Assembly: GCA_963965975.1 (NCBI GenBank)
Contig: OZ014411.1
Location: forward strand, 9,797,501 to 9,861,500
Length of the DNA stretch: 64,000 nt
Source of the DNA: Xestospongia bergquistia
Lineage: Eukaryota > Porifera > Demospongiae > Haplosclerida > Petrosiidae
Reading direction: 5' to 3'
Each line of letters opens with the position of its first letter. Position 1 is the first letter of the stretch. Positions 12,241 to 24,300 of this stretch are shown here, one piece after another. Under the pieces are notes generated by a model, which worked only from the letters and a program-made list of their open reading frames with translations, did no database searches and was not told the origin of the DNA. The translations under genes were made by a program, and so were the position numbers.

Positions 12241-12306
12241 AGTCTTGTACCCAGATATTCTGTGGCTAAATTTAGTAAGTGGGTGTATGCATCTGGGGAC
12301 AAGACT
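12241..12306. mobile_element. Tiny terminal-inverted-repeat element
   Basis: 16-base inverted ends (agtcttgtacccagat and atctggggacaagact, one mismatch) enclose 34 bases, with possible short target duplications of agt/agta outside. The end motif cttgtacccag resembles ctcgtacccag at the ends of the element at 51484, suggesting one family. Confidence 0.45.
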
Positions 12307-12309
12307 AGT

Positions 12310-14470
12310 AAAGTAACATAATTATCCAATTATAATATTCATATTGAAATAGAAAGTCTAGTGGCTAACTTGCCTTATAGTACATTACATTTTCATAACT
12401 CTAATCTCATAATAATTACAGATTTGAAATTTTAAACAAACCAGCTATCAATAATTTTATAAGTTAGGTTTTGAAATAATTATTAGTGCTTAATGACTTA
12501 TGAAAACAGTTATAGTTAGCTAAATAAAGCTTGTATTCTCTCAAAATATAAGCTATTAGAAAAAGGCCTTGTCTTGTTATAATTTAGTATTCCAAACATG
12601 ACTTTTGTTATAATCAACACTTAAGAGTAAAGAACTATAGCTAAATTTTGTCATAGATAAAAAAAACATTAGAAGATAAATTGTTTGAAAATTTAAAAAA
12701 TTCCTTAACAGAGAGGGGACTTTAGATTCTATTTAACATAATTTATCACTGTAGTCTTTAAAGACACGTGTGCCAAAGAAAAAAACAACAAAATACAGAT
12801 ATCCAAGGAAAAACTATATACTTGTTAGAAGACTACAATACATACAATACATTGTAATACATACTTCTTACAGGTTAATAGTCAAGTTGTTTCATTGTGA
12901 GCTATGTGTTAATGTCATATACTCTACATGATAATAATACATCCTTTGTTCCTTATTGTTAAGGCTCAGTAACAAATAGTGCATAAAACAATCATATTTG
13001 GTCCAAACAAATAGTCCATGCAACTTTTAGGAGGGATCTAACTATTTTGATCTCAAGGACGTAGCCTCAATAATTAAATCCTGACAAATATTGCTAACCA
13101 ATCAATCGTATCTTGTACTCTCTTCAGTACAAGATACTGTGTGACACATAACTTCAGTACTATAACTCAGGATAAAAAGAAATTAAAATTTTCTGTTCAA
13201 TAAAATTACAACTGTGTCAATTTATATAAAACTAGAGCACAAGCTATTCAGTAACATAGTAAACTAGAAATCCCATATAATGTATAAAGTGAATAGTATT
13301 TTTATTTATAAGTTCAAATAACAATGGGAATTATCTTTAATAGCAAAAACAGGAGAAAGAAACAAACAGCAGCACAGAACAAAAAAAAAACTTCAAAGAA
13401 CATAACAAACATTTAAACTATGAAGTCATAGCCATATTTATGGAAGACCAAGGTGACATTCCTGTGACATCCACTCTTTTATAGTTACTTTTGCTATTCT
13501 ATAACTCTATCTTTAAACCTTCCTAAACACTAAAGCATATGACTAGTATAGTACTTGTAAAGTATAGTGAACACAAATACATGTTGGTAAGGGCTTCTAT
13601 ACATATTAGATTGATGATGTTCATATTAGTGTACAAATTCTTGAGAGTACAAAGTACTTACTTTGCCTTATTTTTAACATAGAGCAGGATTTTATTCCTC
13701 ATTAACATCAAAAGGAATTATTTAAACATTATGATTTAAATACCCATACAGTACACAACAATGGCCTAAAACAATTATTAGACAGTTTGACATATAATGT
13801 GTACCAGGCTGTATAAACTTGTCAATAATAATATTTTTTTGTATGTATTTTGATTATTAAATTTACTGTAATTTTCTATTAAAGTGTATTTAACTGATAA
13901 AGATATGGAACCATTTTATATAGAAAAATAACTAGCATATCCAAGGGACACATATTACTGACTTTCTATAATGTAATGACTTCATAATAAAATTGTATTC
14001 ATTATTTAGTCACATTATATTAAAATAATACCTTTAATAGAGGTTGAAACATCTTAGTCATGTGATCATGATATCTGTCCAAAATGTAGAAAATTGTCCT
14101 CTCTAGAGAATAGAGACAAATTGTAATAAATGATCGCAATATTTTATAATTCCAATGAGTACTTTATAAAATTGAAATAAATCCTTAACCTGACTAAAGA
14201 ACTATTATTAAAGCTCCACATAACTTAATAATATTGTTGGGTTTGTTGGGTGTGGTCTAATTATAAATGCATAAATAAACTCATAATAATCCAAAATGTA
14301 TTACAAAATGAATACATACACAAACTAATAACACAGTTCATATTATAGTATTCTACAGTAATAATTTATAATCAACAGTCATAACTCTTCAATTTAGTTT
14401 TAACTATAACAATCATACTAATGACTATATGTAATGATAAAGTACTTATTATTATATTATGTCTACAACA
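12310..14470. other. No intact gene; decayed exon scrap at 13340-13480
   Basis: AT-rich sequence. 13340-13480 repeats part of 9183-9370 and retains the only coding-like segment (NYEVIAIFMEDQGDIPVTS). Nothing else is supportable. Confidence 0.5.
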
Positions 14471-14481
14471 TATATACTTAC

Positions 14482-15098
14482 AACAGGTCTCCTGTATACT
14501 GAGTTATAACCATCTCTAAGTAGACAATATGGAAAACATGACTCCAACAAATCATGTGTCAGACAAGAAGAGTCTGCTACAAATTAAATCAAAGAACAAT
14601 GTTATGACAACAACATACACTAATCTATTGCACTTACTAAATCAGTAGAACATACATAGTTCAATAGCTTTTTTAGAGGACATTTTCATTCAACTTCTTT
14701 AGCAAGTGTTATAATATGACATGAAGTAAAAACTAGTAATCCTCAGGAATAATAAACTAAAAATGTACTAGATCATGTTACTATATAATAGTTAACTTGT
14801 ATTTATACCATGCTATGCTGTAAATGATCAATCAGATTGCTAAACCAGTTTATATAGATGTAATCCTTCAAATCATACTCTATACAATCATCCACTATAT
14901 ATAATAAAACATATACAAACATATATAGCATCCTCCCAGAAATTTCAAAAATAGGACAGAATTACTTGGTGATTTTTCTCATTATATATGTACATTAGAA
15001 ACAACATTAAATACTAGCAGAAAAGACTGACCTTTAAGGTGAACTATGTCAGAGTTAAGTTCAGGGAAAGCTGGCTCGGGGGTTAGGTTTATATTACC
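14482..15098 (-). CDS. Unrecognised multi-exon gene fragment
   Basis: Three coding-like exons on the minus strand. 15098-15032 ([20 protein letters not shown]) joins 14894-14809 ([20 protein letters not shown]) in phase 1. 14576-14482 ([19 protein letters not shown], then [12 protein letters not shown]) has good splice signals but a start phase that does not fit directly, so an exon is missing or the gene is broken. Weaker copies of the third exon at 15480-15600 and of the second at 16410-16455 show that the block was duplicated. Family unknown. Confidence 0.4.
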
Positions 15099-15099
15099 C

Positions 15100-17190
15100 T
15101 TTGAATGGAGAGAGAGAACATGCAATTAAACTATAAGACAACTAAACTCAATTAATGCACAAGGTACAATACTATACATGTCTTATCTGTACATGTACTT
15201 TTATTATTATCAATAATATTCATGTATAATATCTTGTCTCATTCACATACTAGTGTTCCTTTATGTAATAAATGACGACATTCTTTTAGTTCATGAAGTA
15301 TTTAGAAGATCTCATCTTTGACTATAATTTTAAACTAATAAACAATAAGTTAGTAACTAATTCTATAGATTTCTAACACTTGCAAAACATTTTCAAATAT
15401 GAAATAAGAGGTATACATCTTTGAACTAAGAGAGAACAAGGCCATCTTGAAGAGCTTGTTTCCAGAGATCAGTAGCTCTTTCAAATGATGAGAAGATACT
15501 ATAAATTGTCTTAAGAAATAAATCTCCATGTAGACAATACAGAAAATATGATTACAACAAATCACATGACAGAAAAAAGACTCTGCTTCAAACTAGATCA
15601 AAAACCATAGCAAAATACATTAATCTAAAACACTTACTAAATCCAGTAGAACAAAATATGGCTGCTATAACTTTGCGGATGTCTTTTCATAATCACTGTC
15701 TTTGGCTGGTGTCATAATATAAGATGAAGTAAACTAAGAGTTAAATAACATGAGTACAATGAGTATATTCCTATAATAAACTCATTGTTATTATATTATA
15801 AATGTACTATATTAGTGACTAATAGTGAACTGGTGTGTACTTATTGAGATCATTCATCTTATTTTTGTTATTGTTCTCCATAGAGTGAAAACATGGCTAC
15901 AGCAATATAAAAGACAATGGACATTATTTTCATGACCTACATTATGTATGAATCTCATTAAATTGACACAAACAATAACATTATTATCCATACACTAGTA
16001 CATGGACTATATAATATTGATAGTAGAGAATATGTACCTTCAAAACTTGGTATAAATTATGACTCTCCTTTTATTGCTAATTCAGGTAAAGACAACTAAC
16101 AAATATAAGAGAAAGACCAGTCATCTATACTCTAATCCACAGTGGGAAGAGTGAGAGAATGAGAGAAAGAGAGAGATCATTGACTACTTCCTTCTCTCTA
16201 TATATTACCACAATGAGTTTTCATAATATTAAACAGAAGAGGATCAACATCACACTCAATACCAGCAGCAGTGATCATAGGATCACCAACCTATACATGT
16301 ACGTGTAATACATGTTATTGCACATGTAACCTGGACTCTTTGTCAATAAGATTAGTACACAAAACCCAGTACTATCGTGTAAAAAATACTTGTTGTCAAA
16401 ACCAATCTAGATGTAGTCCTCAAATACTCTATACAATCATCCATTATATATTATAAAAAATATATACATGTAATGTTAATGTTACAATATGTAGTTTAAA
16501 TGTTATTGTAAATGTTGTTAACATAGCTTGAAAGTACTTACTCCACCTTAGTATACCTCTACCATAGTAAGTCATTACTATTACATTATCAATGTACATA
16601 TCATGTTACTAATACTTATCTGGTATGTACTTACAATAACAAAATCTTTCACTCTATCTTTTGTTCTTGTTCTCCATAGAATACGAACACAGTTCATAAA
16701 AGCCATTCTATTTTTGCTGTATCAAACTAAAGGTGTGATCCTAGCCAAGATATAGAAGGAAAAGAAGTCATTTTATGACACAATTAACTAATGTTATCAC
16801 AGTTATATCAGAACTACACGACAGATTAAGTACATGTACATGTGCACAGAACAGTAGGAGATACTTTGTTCTTTGTTTATAAGCTTTACGATACTTCTCC
16901 TGTCAGAACGGACTTCTCATGGAGGTACTTTAAGTCTTCATTTACTCTTTATCTCAGTTGGATGTTGAGCCACATAATGGACTGCTCCTTGAGATACATA
17001 TAACTATAATAAAGTAAATATGTAGGACAATGTAAACTGGCCATCATTGTCCTCTTAAATTGATTTTCAACAAGAATTGCTAACCTTGTTGTTGCTCCTC
17101 TGTACAAGTACTTGTAACTTTGATGTAAATTTCATAATCAGATCTCTTATCCATCTCACTATTTGTTCTTACACCAGCACATATCCATTA
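15100..17190. other. Decayed repeat units, no intact gene
   Basis: Contains degenerate copies of the exon scraps above and a repeated segment with tatgtacttacaataa and gttctccata landmarks (also near 9675 and 15840). Open frames at 15350-15565 (minus) and 16271-16456 (plus) show no domain. Confidence 0.45.
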
Positions 17191-17209
17191 TTACAGCACC
17201 AACAGTTCT

Positions 17210-17535
17210 GGTGAATTACTGGTTTTGTTTAGTGTAGTAATGTTCTTTATGGTCACATTCCTTGTCACATTGTTGTACTGTGTGTTAGTAAAGCAGTGAT
17301 ATCTTTTTTTAGTGTACCTTTACATTGGTTGGATTGTTTGGAGTTTAAATGTTGATACTTAATTTCATTGCCAAATACTTTTGTCCATTTATTGATGCTA
17401 TACCTGGACCTTACAAAGACAACTTAAAGTGCTGGTTTGGTATGAGCTTGCTTATGCTCCCTCTCATTTACATTATTACAGCTGTTCTTGAAAGTAGTAA
17501 TTTGACTCTACAGCTTTTATAAATACAGATTAAGC
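17210..17535 (+). pseudogene. Fragment of a large multi-pass membrane protein
   Basis: 17345-17530 reads FIAKYFCPFIDAIPGPYKDN then LKCWFGMSLLMLPLIY. The F.DA..GPYKD...W pattern followed by a hydrophobic helix is a hallmark of C-terminal multi-pass segments in large sponge and cnidarian membrane proteins. Just upstream, 17215-17300 reads as a membrane helix (VVMFFMVTFLVTLLYCVLV), then TGA and a frame change. A polar tail-like stretch follows near 17840-17940. Stops and frame changes indicate a remnant. Confidence 0.5.
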
Positions 17536-17725
17536 TGTTGTTCTACCATAAAAAAGGATTGAATGCATTCAATATATAGATGGTTTATGGTACATTTCTC
17601 TTAATTTATTTCAATATTACTCTTGCCTTATCAGAAAACCTCACTATTGATAATATTGTGATAGTATCGGAGATTATTTTATACTTCATAACAAATTTTC
17701 TAATCATGTTGTACCATATATACAT

Positions 17726-17750
17726 ATGTGTGTGTGTGTGTGTGTGTGTG
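17726..17750. repeat. (TG)n microsatellite
   Basis: About 12 TG units within otherwise AT-rich sequence. Confidence 0.95.
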
Positions 17751-18010
17751 ATTTATTTTGTTGTATCAGTTACTAAGTTCTAATAAAAAGTACTTTTAAT
17801 AAACTAATCAAATCTATTTTTCAAGAGACAGTAGCAGATTTGAAAGTAGTGAAGATTGTCCACTATTATGACATGATAATTCATTTCAACATGAAGATGA
17901 GAGCCACACCATTGAGAGTGAGCTTATTAAGGACATAAAACTTCATTAATTGTTGCACATTGTACATGTATGATTCATTACAGACACCCTTTTTTGAGCA
18001 ACATAATAAT

Positions 18011-18206
18011 TAATTGGGTCCTTCTTGGTGTAACTTCTATGATGATGTAACTTGTACTATGATGATGACATCACTATGTGTCATAAGGTTTGGTTTAGGG
18101 TGTAGGTGATGGATTTAGATGATGTCATCATATATGATGACATCATTATCTGTCATTTAATGATGATGTCATCAGAGTGTAGTTACACCAAGAACCACCC
18201 AATTAA
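18011..18206. mobile_element. MITE with internal 26-base palindrome
   Basis: The ends are inverted: ttaattgggtccttcttgg at the left and its near complement ending cacccaattaa at the right, about 195 bases apart. Inside, 18120-18145 is a perfect palindrome (two arms tgatgtcatca / tgatgacatca around tata) rich in TGATGTCATCA cores. A second copy lies inverted at 54317-54488. No coding potential, so non-autonomous. Confidence 0.75.
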
Positions 18207-18362
18207 TTTGATCATAATATTCATCATTTTATCTTATTTAACTGAAAACTAATAGTATTTTTTCTAAAAATTGTGATATTCACTTGTGTTATTATATGTT
18301 ATGTAGTACAAATAATGTTTGTTATAATTAGAGCATACATGTTATTATGACTGACACTTTAG

Positions 18363-18451
18363 GTCAAATGAATACAAGGCAACTTAGTCCTAAGAGACCA
18401 GTGGACTCTAAATCTGTCATTGGTATAACAAGAAAAGCAAAAAAAGATTAA
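18363..18451 (+). CDS. Possible C-terminal exon, basic tail, unrecognised
   Basis: Acceptor ctttag, then 89 bases open to TAA: QMNTRQLSPKRPVDSKSVIG then ITRKAKKD. Basic clusters look like a nuclear-localisation tail. No partner exon was identified upstream on the plus strand. Confidence 0.3.
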
Positions 18452-18569
18452 GAAGACTTTAGTTTATATTTGTTATATTTATCTTTTTATGTTTTGTCTG
18501 TATTTGTTTAATGCTTAATATTCAATTTTTATTTAAACCCTTTTCATTTTATTATTCCATTAAGTAACT

Positions 18570-18628
18570 AACTATATACATATGTGTACAGTATCTAAAT
18601 TAGATACTGTACACATATGTATATAGTT
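18570..18628. repeat. Perfect 59-base palindrome
   Basis: 29-base arms (left arm begins aactatatacatatgtgtac) flank a single central a at 18599, with no mismatch. Looser inverted symmetry (gtaactaac / gttagttaac) extends outside. Confidence 0.95.
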
Positions 18629-18629
18629 A

Positions 18630-19735
18630 TGTGTTAGTTAACTATAACTATAACTAACTAATCTAATTCCTTTTATATAAACAAGAGTTACCTTAAATTT
18701 ATAAGATGATATATACTTTAAATGTTTATTTTTTACGTTGATGTTACATTCCAAGTGCCAAGTGTGGCAATGTAATTAAATTACAATTACATAATATGAA
18801 CTATTTAATAGTTTAAAAGTAGATCTATTTACAAGCTGTTGTGTAAGTTCTTATGTCATTTCAAAGACACGTTTCAATTAGGGATACTGAATTGGTGTTT
18901 AATGCAACAAACTACTTGGAAAAAATGATGGCAGGTTACTATAGACAATAATTATTTTGCAAGTACTAGTATATTGTTTTATGCTAAGATAGTGTTGGTG
19001 GACAAAGATATTTGACTGCCATCCAAAATATGGAATATTTGTAATGCCCAACTCAGTTAAAATGGGTGATAACCCTTAGAAACCTTCAGTGATGATGAAG
19101 AGCTGTAACAATATTATAAGACTGCATTATCTCAGTCAATATTGTTAATATTGAAGTGCTTTATTACATTAAACTCTCTTCTATTTTCAATTCTGGTTTA
19201 ATTTCAGATAAAATTAATGAGATAATAAAAACAACTGTGTCATGACTATTTTAATTAACTAGTTCAACAAAATTAAGTAAGCTCTTTAGTTAATCAAAAT
19301 TCTATCAAGCATGTAGACCTATGTTATTGACACTGACAATAAATAATTGGAGCTACAACACCTAATACATAAATCATTAGATATAAATTGAATAACTCCA
19401 CTACAAAACTAATGTAAACAATATACACAAAAGTTAGTGGTAAACATAGTACACTAAAATGCTTTAAACTATAAATAATCTAAATTATATTTATATTTTG
19501 CTTATAAAGGGTGGATCACTCTGATTGAGATTAGTATAAGTCAAGTCTTAGCTGCAAAAGCAAAATTTGTTTGGGTTGTTCTACCAACTCTTTTATTGGA
19601 TTCGAGTCCAGCCTGATGAATTGAAAGACCAAGTCATGAATAACATCAAAATCTTGATATCTTTCAAGAGTGTATCTAGAATGAGGTACAGTGTCCACTA
19701 TTGATCATTAATTACACCTAGTGTTGTTTGGTAAA
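18630..19735. other. Stretch without a recognisable gene
   Basis: AT-rich; no family resemblance and no repeat partner noticed. Confidence 0.5.
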
Positions 19736-19738
19736 GGT

Positions 19739-19870
19739 GGTCACATCTTATATGCCAATGATCCCCTCTTGGATGGTCAGGACTGTCAACAATTTGAGGC
19801 TGTCTAGTTTACATCTTCTATGATGCAATGGTTTATAAATTTATTAAATAATGAGACAGTTAACAAAGAC
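19739..19870 (+). pseudogene. Fragment of the fibrinogen-like gene
   Basis: Reads GHILYANDPLLDGQDC, stop, then SSMMQWFINLLNNETVNKDI, matching the part of the 4350-5396 gene from YILYANDPLWDGQDC to the VKILHETISEDI segment. An in-frame TAG replaces the second half of the cysteine motif. Only this piece is present. Confidence 0.8.
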
Positions 19871-21310
19871 ATATATATGACATATTTACATATGCATGTA
19901 TTGCATTTAAATTGCTCTGTACATTTTTTACATAAATATAACTACCTTGATTGACATTGTCTAATTTAAAGTTGTATATCACACATTCAACAATATCTTC
20001 CATTATGCTTGCCAAGTTGTTACTTACATCCTCCAAAACCATAAATGTTTTTGGTTTTACATACTCTTTCACTTAAAAGTAGACAGATCTTTTAAGGTTT
20101 AATTTAATTTGGTTAAGACAATCTATATTTTCTATGATAATAATCATTTAGCCTCTGCTTTAACAAACCAGAGTTGAGAGAAGGAGCTAAATGGAGAAGA
20201 AAAAATGCTACCACGTTAGGCTATTGTTACTAAATATAGAATTATCTTTATTTGTATATTGTTACAGACAAGCAGATAAAAGAACAACTACATGAAATAT
20301 GCAAAAGTATTTATATCTACTGTATTTATAAGTTTTATCAAACTTCATTTCTTTCTAAGGAAACATTTAATTCTCTTTTATTTTATCCTTTTGTCCATGA
20401 TCATCCTGGTCAAACAGTATCTCACATCAACAACAATTGCTAGCAAACACCTGATCAACTTGAAATCGAGTGTCAAAAATTTAAGATGCATGGCTGCTAG
20501 GACGTGATGATAAAGTCCAACCTATGACAGTTATTATTGTATCCTTATGACAAGTATATTACATGTTCATTTATAGCTCAATACAAATTAAGTCACCAAG
20601 TACTTTTTACTATCAACTTTTAAAATAGTTTTAGCAATAAATGCAGCTAATATATTATAAATTATAAGTCTCCATATTATTGCTAAAACTTCAGTATAGT
20701 ACTACATTGTATCAATTAATATTACTATACAATATTACATTGCCATCATGAAAACAGGACAAAGTAAAGACAGATGATAATCTGATATATCTCAATAACA
20801 ACACAGAGAAAAAAACGTTAATGAACAACATCAGTTAGAACAAAACAACAGATACAATACATATATACATATACAAGAATGTAAGCTTTTAATGATATTT
20901 GGGATCAACCAGAGGGTGGAGGACCAGGAGAAAATAAAGTGATGCTACAAGTAGAGACTGTCCCTAATAATTATGTAATCTTAATGCAGGTCAATAGAAG
21001 TATTGTAGATTATAACAACATACATCACTGTACAATATAAACATTTTTAGATAACAAAATTTAAATATAATAAGCAATATTAATCTACGCACTTTAGTAT
21101 GTTATAAATTAATGATTATATCTGAGTCCCTTCAAAAAATAGCCATATTGAGAACACCATAACACTGTTATATCTGTCAGTGCCTGATAGTTGTGACGTT
21201 TAGCATAGATTACATGACTGTCCACTCGCGCAATACGCTGACTATCCCAAAGACCAAATTTGTGGTGTAAAATAAGTTAAATAATTTGGTTTGCTGTTGA
21301 ACTGAGCCAC
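19871..21310. other. Mostly non-coding; two exon-like scraps
   Basis: Minus 20074-19950 is open (KEYVKPKTFMVLEDVSNNLA) between an acceptor-like aag and gtagtt. Plus 20890-20992 is open (NDIWDQPEGGGPGENKVMLQ, VETVPNNYVILMQ). Neither has a partner exon or a known family. The last 150 bases are the upstream region of the next gene and contain CpGs (tcgcgcaatacgc). Confidence 0.35.
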
Positions 21311-21321
21311 AGATAGTTACC

Positions 21322-21366
21322 ATGAAACCTGCTCTAGTCAGAATAGGCGGTGTCCAATTCTTCTAA
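21322..21366 (+). promoter_or_regulatory. Upstream ORF ending 2 bases before the main start
   Basis: ATG to TAA, 14 codons (MKPALVRIGGVQFF), with its stop at 21364-21366 and the main ATG at 21369. Such spacing can lower initiation or allow reinitiation. Confidence 0.5.
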
Positions 21367-21368
21367 CG

Positions 21369-24300
21369 ATGGCTTCCAGAGACATGTTATTTGAAAAGAT
21401 ATTAAACGATAAACCTAGTCTTGCTGAGTTGTGTGAGCACGTACCTGTAAGTCCTAAATGGTATCAGATGGGTGTCCAACTCGAACTAGACCCCAGGAAG
21501 CTAAACGGAATTGAAAAACTCCAGGGTGCCGATGTCATTGATAAAATGACAAAGATGTATGAGCTATGGTTAAATTCAAAACCTCATGCTACAAGGAGAG
21601 AAATTGTGGAGACATTGAAGAAGAAATCTATCGAAGAAATCACTCTTGCTGAGCAATATGTGACAAAATTGAGTAAATTAAATCTCACCACCACATCTGG
21701 TAAGTATTTAATGATGACTAAAATTACTAACATTATCCTATTTCAAATCCCTTGATGTATATGTACGTATAGTGTTTGACACTTTGGAAGTTGCTGATGA
21801 AGCTAGCAGTATTCTACAACATTATTATACTGCCCTATCACAGTCTCTTATCTATCCAGTGAAAGTGTCTCAGTTATTGTATAGCAAGAGATGTATCAGT
21901 GAAATAACCCTTGATGAAATGGAAGCAACAGAGAGTTCAGCTGATAACAAGAAGATTCTCTTGACGGCAGTATGTACAGCAGTGTCATTAGATCACTTAA
22001 AGCTCAAAACATTAGCTGGAGTACTTTCTAAATTTGAGGAGATGAGGTCTCTAGGAAATAAAATCCTCAGTGCATTTGGTAAGTGCCAAAATGTAATAGT
22101 GATAACAATTTATGTTAATTATTTAGCTCAAAAGTTTCCTGATAATGAAGGAGAGCCAATACTTCAAGAGGAAGTACTAGGTCACCAGATGAGTCCTGAA
22201 GATTGTGCTAGTGATATTTTATGCTATCATTATGGGACTTTATCACAGTATTTACATCATCCAAACAATGTGGCACAACTCCTTTGTCAAGAGAAGGTAA
22301 TATCTGATACAACCCTATCACAGGTACAGGACAATCAACGATCTCAGTCAGAGAGAAAGACTGTCTTGTTAAAAGCACTACGTAGTGCTGTTCATATTGA
22401 TCATCATAATCTAGAGGTGTTTGCTAGTGTACTAAAGCACTCCTCTGAGAATGCAAAAATTGGTGAGGCAATCTTCAGTGATTATGGTTAGTATATATAA
22501 GTTATGACTATATTATAATTAATATGAATTACAATTATAGTGAAAACTGTTATGAAAGACAAAGTTCAAATTATAGCTGAAGGTACTAATATCAGCAATG
22601 GTATATTAGTGATCATTATAATGACTTATTTACATTATGTATTTCATATTTCAGTGAGTACTATTATTGATAGTAGTTCACAAGGTACTACAGTTAATCA
22701 CAGTGGACAACAAGGTATGTATATTGTTTTATTTTAATAAAATAATGATTTGTGTATAGAAGATCCCTGTAAAATTCCAATTCCTCGAAGTATGAGTTCA
22801 GAATTTACTAGTATCAGAACAAAATTTGGTATTACCTTTAACATCATTAGACATATTATTAAAAGTAACCCACCTCCATTGGAAGATATAAAAGAATTCC
22901 TTGAAGATTGTGACTCTTCTCTCAGGCCCTCTTTAGCTCATTGTGAAAGTATCAATGATCTGTTGAATGTTGTCCGTGACAAGTGTACACTCATTGACAT
23001 CAACTATCTAGAAGCAGTGGTGACAACATTTAACATAGAAGGAGCTAAGACACATATTGAGTCTTACAAGGAAACAATTGACCGATTTTGCCAGTCTGTG
23101 TCTGTTCGTCTTTGCCTAGAGGAAATATTTCCTGTTACAGCCACTCCTCCTTGTCTTAAACATGAGACTGCTACCTTTATCCTTAACTGGGATCCAGACG
23201 ACCACATGCTAAACGATATCACAAATCTTCTGTCAGCTGTCTTTGAAAGATTGCACAAATGGGTGACAATAAAAGTCATCAAAGAGGGAAACTCTATTGT
23301 GGTGACCTGTACTTTCCCACTCAATTTACTGGGTCTACTTATTGACAAAGCTGAGAAAACAATCTTATCAATAACAAAGAAAGGATTAATTACATTGACA
23401 ATTGGTCATTGTATTGTTTGGAAGGTACATACAAGAGATGAAGTAAGAGATAATGCTAATATAATTGTTACTATTTGATGTCTATAGAAAATTCAATATC
23501 TTGAGGAGGAGGTAAGTAAGAGAGAGAACCTAATAATGGAATTGAAGTCTTCTCTTAATGGTGAGTATTGTCATTATCTCAAAATTGATAAAAATTTATA
23601 AATAATGTACTCCACATTAGTTTATACCAGTATAGACAGAGAAGGACTGGAAAACCAGTCATCAACTGATGCTTTATCAGGTACACATACATTAATTAAG
23701 ATATAGCTATATACCTGATGTAAACAGACAAGCTGAAAATATTGGATAGAATGAGTAAAGCAAAGACATTGGAGATAGAGAGGTTAACCACACATAAAGA
23801 ATGTGAGTTATAATATTGTTAGTAGTACATACCATATATGGTTATGCTCTATAGTTACTGATAAAGCATTAATAGACAAACAAGAAGAGATTGGGATACT
23901 GCAGGAGAAAATAACGCTATTAATTTTAGAATTAAAGGAGAGAGAAGGAGAAATTAGTCAATTGATGGAAAAGATAAAAAGTAATAAAAATAATGAAATA
24001 TATCATTAAAATTATAATGCCAGGTCTGCAGTCTCAAATAACTTTCAAGTGTGTGACACCAGAGGTAACTAAACCTTTTCTAGAGATAACAGCTGATAAA
24101 CTAATCCAAGAGATGTCACCTAGTCAAGTTTCATCACAAAGTCAAGAGAGGGAGACACAGTTAGTTATAACCAATGTGTCATCTAGTCAGGCAATCAATA
24201 AAGATGAGGAGAATACAAGTCAGAGTGAGTACACATTTCACAACACTACATGATTTCAATTTAGTATCCTTAAACCTCAACAATACAAGGTAATGAAACA

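Noticed and set aside
19950..20074. Minus-strand exon KEYVKPKTFMVLEDVSNNLA
   Set aside because: Weak acceptor, no partner exon and no known family; mentioned only within the stretch description.
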